The position numbers and the translations under genes are program-made. The notes under the pieces were generated by a model. That model did no database searches, was not told the origin of the DNA, and saw nothing but the letters and a program-made list of their open reading frames with translations. A stretch of 64,000 bases of DNA, from the NCBI RefSeq assembly GCF_024436175.1, contig NZ_JANFQP010000002.1, positions 682,001 through 746,000 of the forward strand. Direction: 5' to 3'. Of this stretch, positions 54,569-63,515 are shown one piece after another (the first letter of the stretch is position 1; each line of letters starts with the position of its first letter). The DNA comes from Kaistella montana (GTDB taxonomy: Bacteria > Bacteroidota > Bacteroidia > Flavobacteriales > Weeksellaceae).

Positions 54569-54595
54569 CCATTATAATATTAAAAAAGTGTTAAT

Positions 54596-57445
54596 ATGAA
54601 TGTGAAATCTAAAGCTCTAAGTGCTGGAGTAGCCTTTTTTATTGGGCTTGGTACTTTGTCGGCGCAAACTCAATCCGACTCGATTAAGTCGAAGGACATT
54701 GAAGAAGTAGTAGTTCTTGGTTACGTAAAAAGAAAAGCAACAGAAGTTACCGGTAACTCGGTACAGTTGTCAAGTGATAAAATCAATACTCCTTCTGCAA
54801 TCAGTGTAGATCAGGCCTTGCAGGGAAAATCGCCCGGGGTTCAAGTTAATGCAAGTTCAGGTACTCCTGGATCTGTTCAGGATATTCGAATTCGTGGAGT
54901 AGGATCTTTGACCGCTAGCAATGCCCCTCTTTTTGTTATTGATGGAGTTCCAGTGATTAATGGTAATGCATCTGCATCTACAGACAATTCGTCTTTATCA
55001 ACTTTAGCATCGATTAACAATCAAGATATTGAAAGTATAACTGTGCTTAAAGACGCATCTGCAACTGCAGCTTATGGTGCAAGAGGATCCAATGGGGTAA
55101 TTTTGATTACAACCAAAAGAGGAAAAAGTGGAAAAGCCAAATTTAATTTAAATACATCAATTGGTTTCCAGAACGATGCTTACATGAAGCGTCATGGGTT
55201 AACTGCTGGACAAAAACTGGAGCTTTTAAAAGAAGCTTTAGTTAATTCTTATGGTAAAAATTATGGGGTTACTCTTGATAATGCAATTGATTTTGCTGCC
55301 GCGAATGGTATTGATGGAGGCGCAAGTCTTTGGACTGGTGAAGAGTATGATTGGGAAGGATTGCTTAAGAGAAAGAATGCAATGACAAGTACCGCTGACT
55401 TAAGTGTGTCTGGAGGTGATGGTAAGAGTAGTTATTATGGTTCATTAGGTCATAATAAGACGGAAGCAACTGTAATTGGACCAGCATTTGAAAGAATTTC
55501 AGCGATGTTCAAGTATTCTAATAAATTGACTGACAAATTAGATTTTGAAACTTCAATCAACGGATCTTGGATTTCACAAAACCCAATTTTGGAAGGGGGA
55601 AGCTTCTTCTCAAACCCTTTTATTACTAAAGTATTGATGAACCCATTTGCAAATCCTTACAATGCAGATGGATCTTACAATATTGAGGATATCGGGAATT
55701 TTACATCAATTCATAATACGCTTTATACGCTTTCAAATAATATTGTTAGAAATAAAATGATGCGTGGAATTTCGAATACGAAATTAGATTACAAGATTAT
55801 TCGTAATTTGACTTTCTCTACTCGATTTAATATTGACTTCATCCTTAATGATTATCGTAACTACCAAAACAGATACCATGGAGATGGAGATGGAACTTTA
55901 GGATATTCAGAAAGACAAATGTCTACAGATTATACTTGGGTAAGCCAGAACTCATTAAATTATAATTTTAGAGTAGGAGATAATCATAGATTTGATTTAA
56001 CTGGAGTTTTTGAACATCAGAAATACCAATACGAATCGCTTTATGGTTATGGAGAAAATTTCCCAGCTGATGGATTAACCAATATTGCTTCTGCTGGTGC
56101 AAACGATGATGCTTCTTCGGAATATTCGGATTGGTTAAATACTTCATACTTGGGGATGTTAAACTATAGCTTTGCGGATCGTTTAGTTCTTGATGGTACA
56201 ATCCGTAGAGAAGGCTCTTCTAGATTTGCGAAAGGGAAAAGATTTGGTAATTTCTGGTCTGTGGGGGCAGCTTATAACCTTCACAAAGATATCTTCCAAG
56301 AAACATTTAACCTTTTACGTGTTAGAGCTTCTTATGGTTTAACAGGTAACTCTGGTGTTGGTGTGAATGCTTACCAAGCCTTATTGTCATATGATGCGGA
56401 TTATGATGGAAACGGTGCAGCTTATCCAAGTGTATTCGGAAATCCTGACTTAACATGGGAGAAAAACAAAACTTTTGATGTTGGTTTCGAGTTTGAAGCT
56501 TTAGATAGAAGATTAACTGGTTCACTTGCATACTTTAACAAGCGTACTTATGATCTACTTCAGAATGTTCCACTTTCTAGAACTTCAGGTTTTGCGTCTC
56601 AAGCACAAAATGTTGGTGAAGTTAGCAACAAAGGTATTGAAGCCATGTTAGGATACGATATCATTAAAAATGATAACGTTACATGGAATGTATCTGCAAA
56701 CTTTGCAACTCTTGAAAATAAAGTGGAGAAGCTTGCTTTAGATGGTAATGGAAATCCAGTGAATCCAAGTGCAGGTTCTAGTTACAAGAATACTGAAGTT
56801 GGTCAATCAATTGGATATTGGTTTATGCGAACTTGGGCTGGTGTTAATGTAGAAACAGGTGCTCCTGAATGGTATGTTAACGGGGTAGATGGAGAAAGAA
56901 CATCCAACTATAACTTAGCAGCAAGACACAACCAAGGTACTTCAATTCCAAAGTATACCGGAGGATTCCAAACTGGATTAACTGTTAAGAATGTATTCTT
57001 AAACGCGAATGTTTATTTTGCCGGAGGACACGAAATTTACGAGCAGTACGCACAGTTTTACATGAGAACAAACAACTTTACTTTAATGTCATATAATGGT
57101 GTAGAAGAGTTGTTGGATAGATGGCAGCAACCGGGAGATGTTACGGATATTCCGAAACTGAAATTTGCAGGAAGTGATAACTTCCATGCAACAAGCTCTC
57201 GTCACCTTTATGATGGAACTTTCGCTAGACTTAAAGATGTAACATTGGGATATAACTTGCCGAAATCGTTTACAAATGCTATAGGTATTGATGGATTGAC
57301 CTTGTCAGTTAGAGGAACCAATATGTACACGTGGACAAAGGATAAAGATCTTAAATTGGATCCAGAAACTCAGGCCAATGGTTATACTACATTAACTACT
57401 CCTCCTGTGAAGTCTGTAATCTTTGGTGTAAACGTAAAATTCTAA
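54596..57445 (+). CDS. SusC/RagA-family TonB-linked outer membrane transporter (pair 2)
   Basis: A 949-residue paralogue of the pair-1 SusC. Its signal peptide (MNVKSKALSAGVAFFIGLGTLSA) and TonB-box-like region (IEEVVVLGYVKRK) are clearly related to those of pair 1. The plug has VQDIRIRGVGS, LFVIDGVPV and VLKDASATAAYGARGSNGVILITTK, and the barrel ends in Phe (FGVNVKF). The barrel sequence differs strongly from pair 1, so the substrates probably differ. It has no carboxypeptidase-like N-domain. The SusD partner lies 19 bp downstream. Confidence 0.95.
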   Translation: MNVKSKALSAGVAFFIGLGTLSAQTQSDSIKSKDIEEVVVLGYVKRKATEVTGNSVQLSSDKINTPSAISVDQALQGKSPGVQVNASSGTPGSVQDIRIRGVGSLTASNAPLFVIDGVPVINGNASASTDNSSLSTLASINNQDIESITVLKDASATAAYGARGSNGVILITTKRGKSGKAKFNLNTSIGFQNDAYMKRHGLTAGQKLELLKEALVNSYGKNYGVTLDNAIDFAAANGIDGGASLWTGEEYDWEGLLKRKNAMTSTADLSVSGGDGKSSYYGSLGHNKTEATVIGPAFERISAMFKYSNKLTDKLDFETSINGSWISQNPILEGGSFFSNPFITKVLMNPFANPYNADGSYNIEDIGNFTSIHNTLYTLSNNIVRNKMMRGISNTKLDYKIIRNLTFSTRFNIDFILNDYRNYQNRYHGDGDGTLGYSERQMSTDYTWVSQNSLNYNFRVGDNHRFDLTGVFEHQKYQYESLYGYGENFPADGLTNIASAGANDDASSEYSDWLNTSYLGMLNYSFADRLVLDGTIRREGSSRFAKGKRFGNFWSVGAAYNLHKDIFQETFNLLRVRASYGLTGNSGVGVNAYQALLSYDADYDGNGAAYPSVFGNPDLTWEKNKTFDVGFEFEALDRRLTGSLAYFNKRTYDLLQNVPLSRTSGFASQAQNVGEVSNKGIEAMLGYDIIKNDNVTWNVSANFATLENKVEKLALDGNGNPVNPSAGSSYKNTEVGQSIGYWFMRTWAGVNVETGAPEWYVNGVDGERTSNYNLAARHNQGTSIPKYTGGFQTGLTVKNVFLNANVYFAGGHEIYEQYAQFYMRTNNFTLMSYNGVEELLDRWQQPGDVTDIPKLKFAGSDNFHATSSRHLYDGTFARLKDVTLGYNLPKSFTNAIGIDGLTLSVRGTNMYTWTKDKDLKLDPETQANGYTTLTTPPVKSVIFGVNVKF

Positions 57446-57464
57446 TTAAATTATTATTATCAAA

Positions 57465-58853
57465 ATGAAAAAGACGATATATTTAGTATTAACAATGGCT
57501 TTATCGCTACCGGCATTGAACTCGTGTAGAGATGAAAGTTTAGAGCCCACACTACAGCAATCGAAGGATCTTGAAACAAGTATTAATACTGTTGAAGATT
57601 TAAATGCTGTTTTAAATGCTGGGTACAATAGATTAAGTGGAGTAGCTTACTATGGAAGAGATTATATTATCTTCGGCGAAGTAAGATCTGACAATGCATT
57701 TTCCAATGCAAATTCAAACCGTTTTGTAACGGCTGCAAGAATGGATTTAACAGTTAATGATGCGTATGCGGCAGATACTTGGGCAGCAATTTACGGGGCA
57801 ATTGCAACTGCGAATGTGGTGATTGGAAAAGATGCTGCTACAATTACTGAAGGTACAACTGCTGAAATTAATCAATTGAAGGGAGAAGCCCTTATTATGA
57901 GAGCTTTGGGACATTTTGATTTATTAAAGCTTTACGGTCAGCAAAACGTTACTGCGGGAGGAGATCCTACATTGGGAATTCCTTATGTTACTACTTTTAG
58001 AGACCAGAATAATTTACTTCCTTCAAGAAATACTGTTCAGGAAGTTCAAAAAATGGTAATGGATGACCTTAATGAGGCTTTAAAATTAATGTCTCCTTCT
58101 GCAAATAGAAATTCACATTATTTCACCACACATGCAGCCAATGCATTAATGGCTAGAGCAGCCCTTTATTTTAAAGACTATTCTACTGCTGAAAGCGCTG
58201 CTAGTAAAGTGATTGGCCAATTCTCTATTGCACCTGCTGGAAGTTTTGCATCAACATTTAGTACGGATAATGCAATGAATCATATTTTCGCTGTTGCAGC
58301 TAGTCCAACTGATAACTTAGGGATTAATGGTTTAGCAAACATCTATCAAGATACTCCTTATGGTGATGTTGCAGCAACTAAGAATATTTATGACACTTTT
58401 AGTGCCACTGATGTTAGAAAAGCAATGATGGCTTTCGATGGTCAATTTTATCGTAACGTTGGGAAATATCCTTCTAAAGATCCTTATAAAGATGACATTC
58501 CAGTAATGAGATATGAGGAAGTTGTACTTACGTATGCTGAAGCTCTTTTCAGAAATGGAAAGACAGCCGAAGCGCTTATTCAATTGAATAAAATTCCTGC
58601 GAATCGTAATGCAGCTCCATATGCGGCAGCTACTTTAAGTAACATTCTTCTTGAAAGAAGAAAGGAACTTGCCTTCGAAGGATTTAGATTCGATGATTTA
58701 GCAAGAAACGGAATGGCTATTCCAAAAGTAGATTTGTTACAAACATTTGGGGATACTGATTTGCCTTACGGTAGTTACAACTATGCGTTCCCAATTCCTG
58801 CAACTGAAACTGGAGCTAACTCTAATATTGTTCAGAATTTCGGATACAAATAG
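57465..58853 (+). CDS. SusD/RagB-family surface lipoprotein (pair 2)
   Basis: A 462-residue lipoprotein of the SusD fold. The lipobox is PALNSC, with the Cys near residue 21 followed by an acidic RDESLEP. Helical segments typical of the family are INQLKGEALIMRALGHFDLLKLYG and YFTTHAANALMARAALYFKDY. The C-terminal NILLERRKELAFEGFRFDDLARNG is the SusD signature end. It should capture substrate for the SusC protein encoded just upstream. A 13-bp-stem terminator follows. Confidence 0.94.
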   Translation: MKKTIYLVLTMALSLPALNSCRDESLEPTLQQSKDLETSINTVEDLNAVLNAGYNRLSGVAYYGRDYIIFGEVRSDNAFSNANSNRFVTAARMDLTVNDAYAADTWAAIYGAIATANVVIGKDAATITEGTTAEINQLKGEALIMRALGHFDLLKLYGQQNVTAGGDPTLGIPYVTTFRDQNNLLPSRNTVQEVQKMVMDDLNEALKLMSPSANRNSHYFTTHAANALMARAALYFKDYSTAESAASKVIGQFSIAPAGSFASTFSTDNAMNHIFAVAASPTDNLGINGLANIYQDTPYGDVAATKNIYDTFSATDVRKAMMAFDGQFYRNVGKYPSKDPYKDDIPVMRYEEVVLTYAEALFRNGKTAEALIQLNKIPANRNAAPYAAATLSNILLERRKELAFEGFRFDDLARNGMAIPKVDLLQTFGDTDLPYGSYNYAFPIPATETGANSNIVQNFGYK

Positions 58854-58891
58854 TCCATATTAGAGTACAAGCTCTAAGGAATAAATAGTAT

Positions 58892-58928
58892 AATCCGCCT
58901 CACTTAATGGAGTGAGGCGGATTTTTTT
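58892..58928 (+). terminator. Terminator after SusD (pair 2)
   Basis: A perfect 13-bp stem (58892-58904 with 58911-58923) has a 6-nt loop and is followed by Ts. Confidence 0.93.
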
Positions 58929-59043
58929 AGATATTTTAAAAAAATCAAAATCGTTTTAGAAGGTTGAAATGAGCTAGCCATGGTTCAACTTCGACTGAGC
59001 ATTGTTTACGGTTTTAAGTTATTTAAAATTTTACAGGAAAATC

Positions 59044-59083
59044 AAAAAAAAGTCCGCCTCGGTAATGGGGCGGACTTTTTTTG
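59044..59083 (-). terminator. Terminator after the unknown secreted-protein gene
   Basis: A 9-bp GC-rich stem (59052-59060 with 59067-59075) is flanked by A and T runs on either side, so it could act in both directions. Confidence 0.87.
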
Positions 59084-59095
59084 TAATCTTTGGGA

Positions 59096-59755
59096 CTATA
59101 ATTTTGAGTTTAAATAATTAAGCCATTTAATAATTTCAGGTTCGGTCAACTTTAGTTTGTTGTTTTTCGTAAAATCTTTACTTAGTATTAGTAATTCTCC
59201 GTCAAGTTTCTTTACATTATCGGGGACAACATAGGTTTTATTCTGATATTTGATAACGTAGGTGTCTTTTTGTTTTTCATAATAGTCATTTTGTGATTTT
59301 TGATAACTATTTAAACCGTTAATTCCACTTATTACAGCAATATTTTCTTTTTTGTATAGATTATATTTCATAGGATTGTCTGTTAACCTAACCAAGTATT
59401 GTGAAACAGCAACCCCCTTCCCGTCAATGTAATTTGTTAATACATATGTTTTATTGAGTGTTGGAAAATGGATTTCTAAATTTTCAATCTTATTTAAATA
59501 TTGAATCTCATTATCTTGCATGAATTCCATTTCATCTTGATTTGCATTGTATCTTAGAAAGTATTTTTTGCTATATCCAGTTATTTGTGATTGTAAAAAT
59601 TCCTTTTGAAGATAGGGAGAGCCCTCAATAGTGTTACTTTTTGTTGCTTTTCGGCTCATGAGTAGTTCCGAACCTTGAACGACATTATGATCTTCTTTTT
59701 GTTGTGCGAATACAAAAAAAGGGGTGGCTATTAAAAATATTATTGTTTTTTTCAT
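59096..59755 (-). CDS. Secreted protein of unknown function
   Basis: A 219-residue exported protein. I chose the ATG at 59755 because it starts a clean signal peptide (MKKTIIFLIATPFFVFAQQ). The longer frame (10 more codons) lacks one. The mature part has SPYLQKEFLQSQITGY, FLRYNANQDEMEF and YVLTNYIDGKG segments, a beta-rich pattern I have seen in flavobacterial proteins of unknown role. No catalytic motif, no lipobox and no sorting domain are visible. The gene is convergent with the SusD gene and divergent from the putative porin gene (about 200 bp). Probably periplasmic. Confidence 0.78.
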   Translation of the reverse strand: MKKTIIFLIATPFFVFAQQKEDHNVVQGSELLMSRKATKSNTIEGSPYLQKEFLQSQITGYSKKYFLRYNANQDEMEFMQDNEIQYLNKIENLEIHFPTLNKTYVLTNYIDGKGVAVSQYLVRLTDNPMKYNLYKKENIAVISGINGLNSYQKSQNDYYEKQKDTYVIKYQNKTYVVPDNVKKLDGELLILSKDFTKNNKLKLTEPEIIKWLNYLNSKL

Positions 59756-59932
59756 AATTGAAAATTTTAAATCTAATATATACATTTATTTTGATAAAAA
59801 TGTCTGATTCTTTTTTATGTCTCATAATTATAGTAAAGCATTGTTTGATTAGAAGTTTTTAATCCATAAATAATCGAAACCATGTATTAATTCCCATATA
59901 TTTACTTGAGTTTTTTATTTCCCTATATTTCT

Positions 59933-59940
59933 TACATTTG
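59933..59940 (+). promoter_or_regulatory. -7 box of the putative porin gene
   Basis: TACATTTG, 17 nt before the ATG at 59958. The -33 element is weak. Confidence 0.4.
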
Positions 59941-59957
59941 TACTCCAAAGTTTACCA

Positions 59958-61886
59958 ATGAAATACTTCCTTCTCTGTATATTGTTTTGCAACAGTTTCC
60001 TCATTGCGCAGGTCGTCAATAAAACCGATTCCAACAGAGTGAAACCTCAGGATACCTTGGTTATTGATTCCGGCACCAAAGATTCGTTAACAATCTTTAA
60101 ACCTACGATTTACGATTATACTTATCAAACTCAGTTTTCTGAGAAAAAGATCTTCGATACCACACTTACTCACAACAAAACTTTCATTTTTTCACAATAC
60201 AATAACCGCGATAACTTCGGGAAAATACAGTTTGCCAACATCGGTTCCGGTTATCAGCCGCTGGTTTATGAAGTCAATCCCGAGCAAAACTTGTCCTTGC
60301 TTCCGACCAATAAATCATTTATGATTTTGGGAATTAAAGAGGTGAAATATTACGATGTGAAAACTCCTACAACCGCTTTCATCTATCACAATTCGGTAAG
60401 CAGTGGAGCGGCGTTGCAGTCAACTTACACCCAAAATATTGGTAAAAACTTCAATTTTGCAGTAGAATATATGGGGTTGAGATCTTTGGGAGTATATCAA
60501 TATAATTTGGCGTCCAACAACAATATTGTTTTTTCAGGTCATTATACTTCCAAAAACAATAAATACGAAGCTTTCGCTCATTATTTGCATCAAAATGTTA
60601 ATAATCAGGAGAATGGCGGTGTTTCGGATATCAGTCTTTTCCTTGATGGAAACAGCAATTTTAGCAATCGACTCAATTTACCGGTTAATCTTACCGCTTC
60701 AGACTCTCGATTTTCTTACAGAAGATATTATTTCAGCCAGCAATTTCGACCGTTTTCTTCGGAGAAATTCCCTTTTAAAATCCGACATACGATTTACCAC
60801 CAAGGCAATAAATATTATTACAACCAATCTTCAGCAGAAGGATATTACTATACCGACGCAGTCGATTTGATCGACTATCCGCTTTCTTCGAAGAAATATT
60901 CCGAGAATTTAAGCAATACGGTAAGTGTACTTTTCGATAAAGAACATTTCAAATTAGACGCTGGAGTTCGTCATCAACTCATTAAACTAGGAATGGGAAC
61001 CGCTTTGCCCGATGCTTTGAATATTCCTCAGGAAAGGTCCGAAAACCGAATCGGAGCAGTCGGAAATTTAGAAATTAAACTTTGGAATAAAGTCGCGCTT
61101 AATTCTAATCTAGAATTTTCTAATGGAACCGAATTCGGAAGCTTTCTTCGTTCACAAAACTTATTGAAATTCGAACCGATTGAAGGTTATTTCGTCAATG
61201 CCAAAGTGAATTTCCAAACTGCATCACCGAGTTTTAATTTGTTGATGAATCCTTCGATTTACAAGAAATTTAATTATAATTTACAAAATCCAAGCAACGA
61301 ATCGATTACCGAAATTGGTGGCGACATCAATTTAAAATGGTTCAAGAGCAGTGTTTTTGCGAATTATTTCAGAATTGACAATTATACTTACCTCGATGCC
61401 GATGCGCAACCGCAGCAGAGCAGTTCATCGTTAAATATTTCTCAAATCGGTGGCGAAGCAACTTTCTCTTATGGAAATTTCCATTTGAATCCGAAAGTGC
61501 TTTTCCAAAGTGCAATTGAGAACAAGGATTTGCTGCCGATGCCTAATTTTATTGGTAGAGCAAACCTTTTTTGGCAATCTAAAGCGTTCAAAAAAGCAGC
61601 AGAAATTCAAGCAGGAATCAAGGTGTATTATTTCAGCAAGTTTGCTTCACGGGAATATTTCCCGGTGTTGAACGAATTTATTTTGCCTAATGCCAATTCG
61701 TATTCCATCGGCGGACAACCGATTGCCGATGTTTATTTCAACCTGAAAGTGAAGCGAATGTTCTTCTTTATCGAAGCGCAGCATCTGAACACCACTTTCA
61801 TGCAGAACAAATCTTTCACCGCGCCAAATTATCCGATCTATGATTTCAGATTGAATCTCGGGATTGTTTGGTATTTATTCAGTTAA
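59958..61886 (+). CDS. Putative porin (Porin_10-type outer membrane protein)
   Basis: A 642-residue outer membrane protein with signal peptide MKYFLLCILFCNSFLIAQ. The N-terminal region (about 45-160) has the TIYDYTYQTQFSEKKIFDTTL and NIGSGYQPLVYE motifs that I associate with the Bacteroidota putative porin family. A long run of amphipathic beta-strands follows, ending in LGIVWYLFS with aromatic residues at the C-terminus. Pore function is assumed from the family. The neighbouring gene downstream, bshC, starts 7 nt after its stop, so the two are co-transcribed. Confidence 0.85.
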   Translation: MKYFLLCILFCNSFLIAQVVNKTDSNRVKPQDTLVIDSGTKDSLTIFKPTIYDYTYQTQFSEKKIFDTTLTHNKTFIFSQYNNRDNFGKIQFANIGSGYQPLVYEVNPEQNLSLLPTNKSFMILGIKEVKYYDVKTPTTAFIYHNSVSSGAALQSTYTQNIGKNFNFAVEYMGLRSLGVYQYNLASNNNIVFSGHYTSKNNKYEAFAHYLHQNVNNQENGGVSDISLFLDGNSNFSNRLNLPVNLTASDSRFSYRRYYFSQQFRPFSSEKFPFKIRHTIYHQGNKYYYNQSSAEGYYYTDAVDLIDYPLSSKKYSENLSNTVSVLFDKEHFKLDAGVRHQLIKLGMGTALPDALNIPQERSENRIGAVGNLEIKLWNKVALNSNLEFSNGTEFGSFLRSQNLLKFEPIEGYFVNAKVNFQTASPSFNLLMNPSIYKKFNYNLQNPSNESITEIGGDINLKWFKSSVFANYFRIDNYTYLDADAQPQQSSSSLNISQIGGEATFSYGNFHLNPKVLFQSAIENKDLLPMPNFIGRANLFWQSKAFKKAAEIQAGIKVYYFSKFASREYFPVLNEFILPNANSYSIGGQPIADVYFNLKVKRMFFFIEAQHLNTTFMQNKSFTAPNYPIYDFRLNLGIVWYLFS

Positions 61887-61893
61887 GACTATT

Positions 61894-63480
61894 TTGGAAA
61901 AAATTAAAAATATCCCGTTTTTAGAAATTGAAAGCATTCCACAGCTGATCAAGGATTTTCTTACGCAGAAGATTGAAGGTTTTGAGGAAGATGTTTTTAA
62001 CCTTAAAAATATTGAAAAACAGTTTCTGCTCAAAAAAGAAAGTTTTTCACAAGGGAAAAGAGCCGTGCTTTCGAGGGTTTTAGAAGAGCAACATGCCACT
62101 TCAAATCTCACCGAAAAGCAAAAACGAAATTTATCTTATTTAAAAGATGAAAATTCGTTTACGGTAACCACAGGGCATCAATTGAACTTGTTTTCCGGAC
62201 CGGTCTTTTTCGTTTATAAAATTTTGCAAACCATCAAATTGGCCAATTTTCTGAATGAAAAATTCCACGAAAATAAGACCGTTCCTGTATTTTGGATGGC
62301 AACGGAAGACCATGATTTTGAGGAAATCAATCATTTTAAAACTGAAAATCATTATTACGAAACCAAAGCAAAATCTGGTGGAGCAGTAGGTAGAATTGCT
62401 GTAGAAGACGATTTTTTCATTTCTCAATTTGAAGAAGAATACAAGGATTCTGTATTTGGAACCGAGCTTATTTTGTTGATGAAAAGGGCTTACCGAAAGG
62501 GAAACTCACTTTCGCAAGCCACGAGAATTTTAGTTCAGGAGCTTTTTGCAGATTATGGCTTAATCATTATTGATGGTGATCATGCAGAATTGAAAAAAGA
62601 AATCACCGATGTTTTCCGAAACGAACTTTTGCACCAAAACCTTTTTGAAAAGACCAAAAATACCGTTGGTTTCCTTACTGAAAAATACGGAAAAGTACAG
62701 GTAAATCCTCGGGAAATCAATTTGTTTTATCTATCGGAAACCCGTAACAGGATTGAATTCCGTGAAGATAAATTCTATGTTGTAGATACCGAAATTTCAT
62801 TTACCAAAGAGGAGATTATTGCCGAACTAGAAAATCATCCTGAAAAATTCAGTCCGAACGCATTGATGCGGCCGGTTTATCAAGAAAGTATTTTGCCGAA
62901 TTTGGTTTATGTAGGTGGAAATGCAGAAATTATGTATTGGCTGGAGCTGAAAGATTATTTTAATTCGATTCAGGTGCCATTTCCAGTTTTGGTTCCGAGA
63001 AACTCGTTGCTTTTCACCGATGAAAAAACATTGAATAAAGCAGAAAAAATAGGCCTTTCTCTAAACGATTTTTTCCGAGATTTTGCAGCAGTTACGAAAG
63101 GAATTCTTTTAGAAAACAGCGAAATTATGGCTCTTTTGAATCATAGTGAAGCCGCTTTGAACCAACAGTTTGAAGAAATTTCAGCCAAAGCCGTAACAAC
63201 AGATAGTAGTTTCGGAAGTTTGGTAGATGCGGAAAAAACGCGACAACTGAAATCTTTTGAAAGAATGAGAAAAAGGCTGCTTCGTGCAGAAAAAATAAAG
63301 CAAAACGAGAAATTAGAAAGACTTGAAACCCTATTTTTAAAGATTCATCCCGGAAAAATATGGCAGGAAAGAGTGTTTAATTTTTCTGTATTCTATGCTG
63401 ATTATGGTAGAGAATGGCTTCAAAATTGTTATGAAGAAATGGACGTAGAGAAGTCGGAACTTATTATTGTTTCCATTTAA
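61894..63480 (+). CDS. bshC: Bacillithiol biosynthesis cysteine-adding enzyme BshC (non-ATG start)
   Basis: BshC joins cysteine to glucosaminyl-malate, the last step of bacillithiol synthesis. The sequence has the family's IPFLEIESIPQLIKDFL start, TGHQLNLFSGPVFFVYKI, FWMATEDHDFEEINHF, LIIIDGDHAEL and PNLVYVGGNAEIMYWLELK. No in-frame ATG exists between the porin stop codon and the first internal Met more than 130 codons in. I take the TTG at 61894 (528 residues, a normal size), 7 nt after the porin stop. A TTG at 61864 inside the porin gene is the alternative. The start depends on re-initiation by ribosomes leaving the porin gene. Confidence 0.93.
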   Translation: MEKIKNIPFLEIESIPQLIKDFLTQKIEGFEEDVFNLKNIEKQFLLKKESFSQGKRAVLSRVLEEQHATSNLTEKQKRNLSYLKDENSFTVTTGHQLNLFSGPVFFVYKILQTIKLANFLNEKFHENKTVPVFWMATEDHDFEEINHFKTENHYYETKAKSGGAVGRIAVEDDFFISQFEEEYKDSVFGTELILLMKRAYRKGNSLSQATRILVQELFADYGLIIIDGDHAELKKEITDVFRNELLHQNLFEKTKNTVGFLTEKYGKVQVNPREINLFYLSETRNRIEFREDKFYVVDTEISFTKEEIIAELENHPEKFSPNALMRPVYQESILPNLVYVGGNAEIMYWLELKDYFNSIQVPFPVLVPRNSLLFTDEKTLNKAEKIGLSLNDFFRDFAAVTKGILLENSEIMALLNHSEAALNQQFEEISAKAVTTDSSFGSLVDAEKTRQLKSFERMRKRLLRAEKIKQNEKLERLETLFLKIHPGKIWQERVFNFSVFYADYGREWLQNCYEEMDVEKSELIIVSI

Positions 63481-63491
63481 TTTTAAAGCAG

Positions 63492-63499
63492 TATTTTTG
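63492..63499 (+). promoter_or_regulatory. Promoter of the LysM-protein gene
   Basis: TATTTTTG, 16 nt before the ATG at 63516. An ATTG (63466-63469) lies 22 bp upstream as a weak -33 element. Confidence 0.45.
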
Positions 63500-63515
63500 T
63501 AAATATTTATCATAC

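Larger units (their letters stand above)
53973..54595. other. 623-bp intergenic region between the two SusC-SusD pairs
   Basis: It holds the pair-1 terminator (53997-54027) at its left end and the pair-2 promoter (54537-54568) at its right end. The middle is AT-rich with scattered T-runs. I find no gene, known RNA or clear remnant. Confidence 0.6.
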
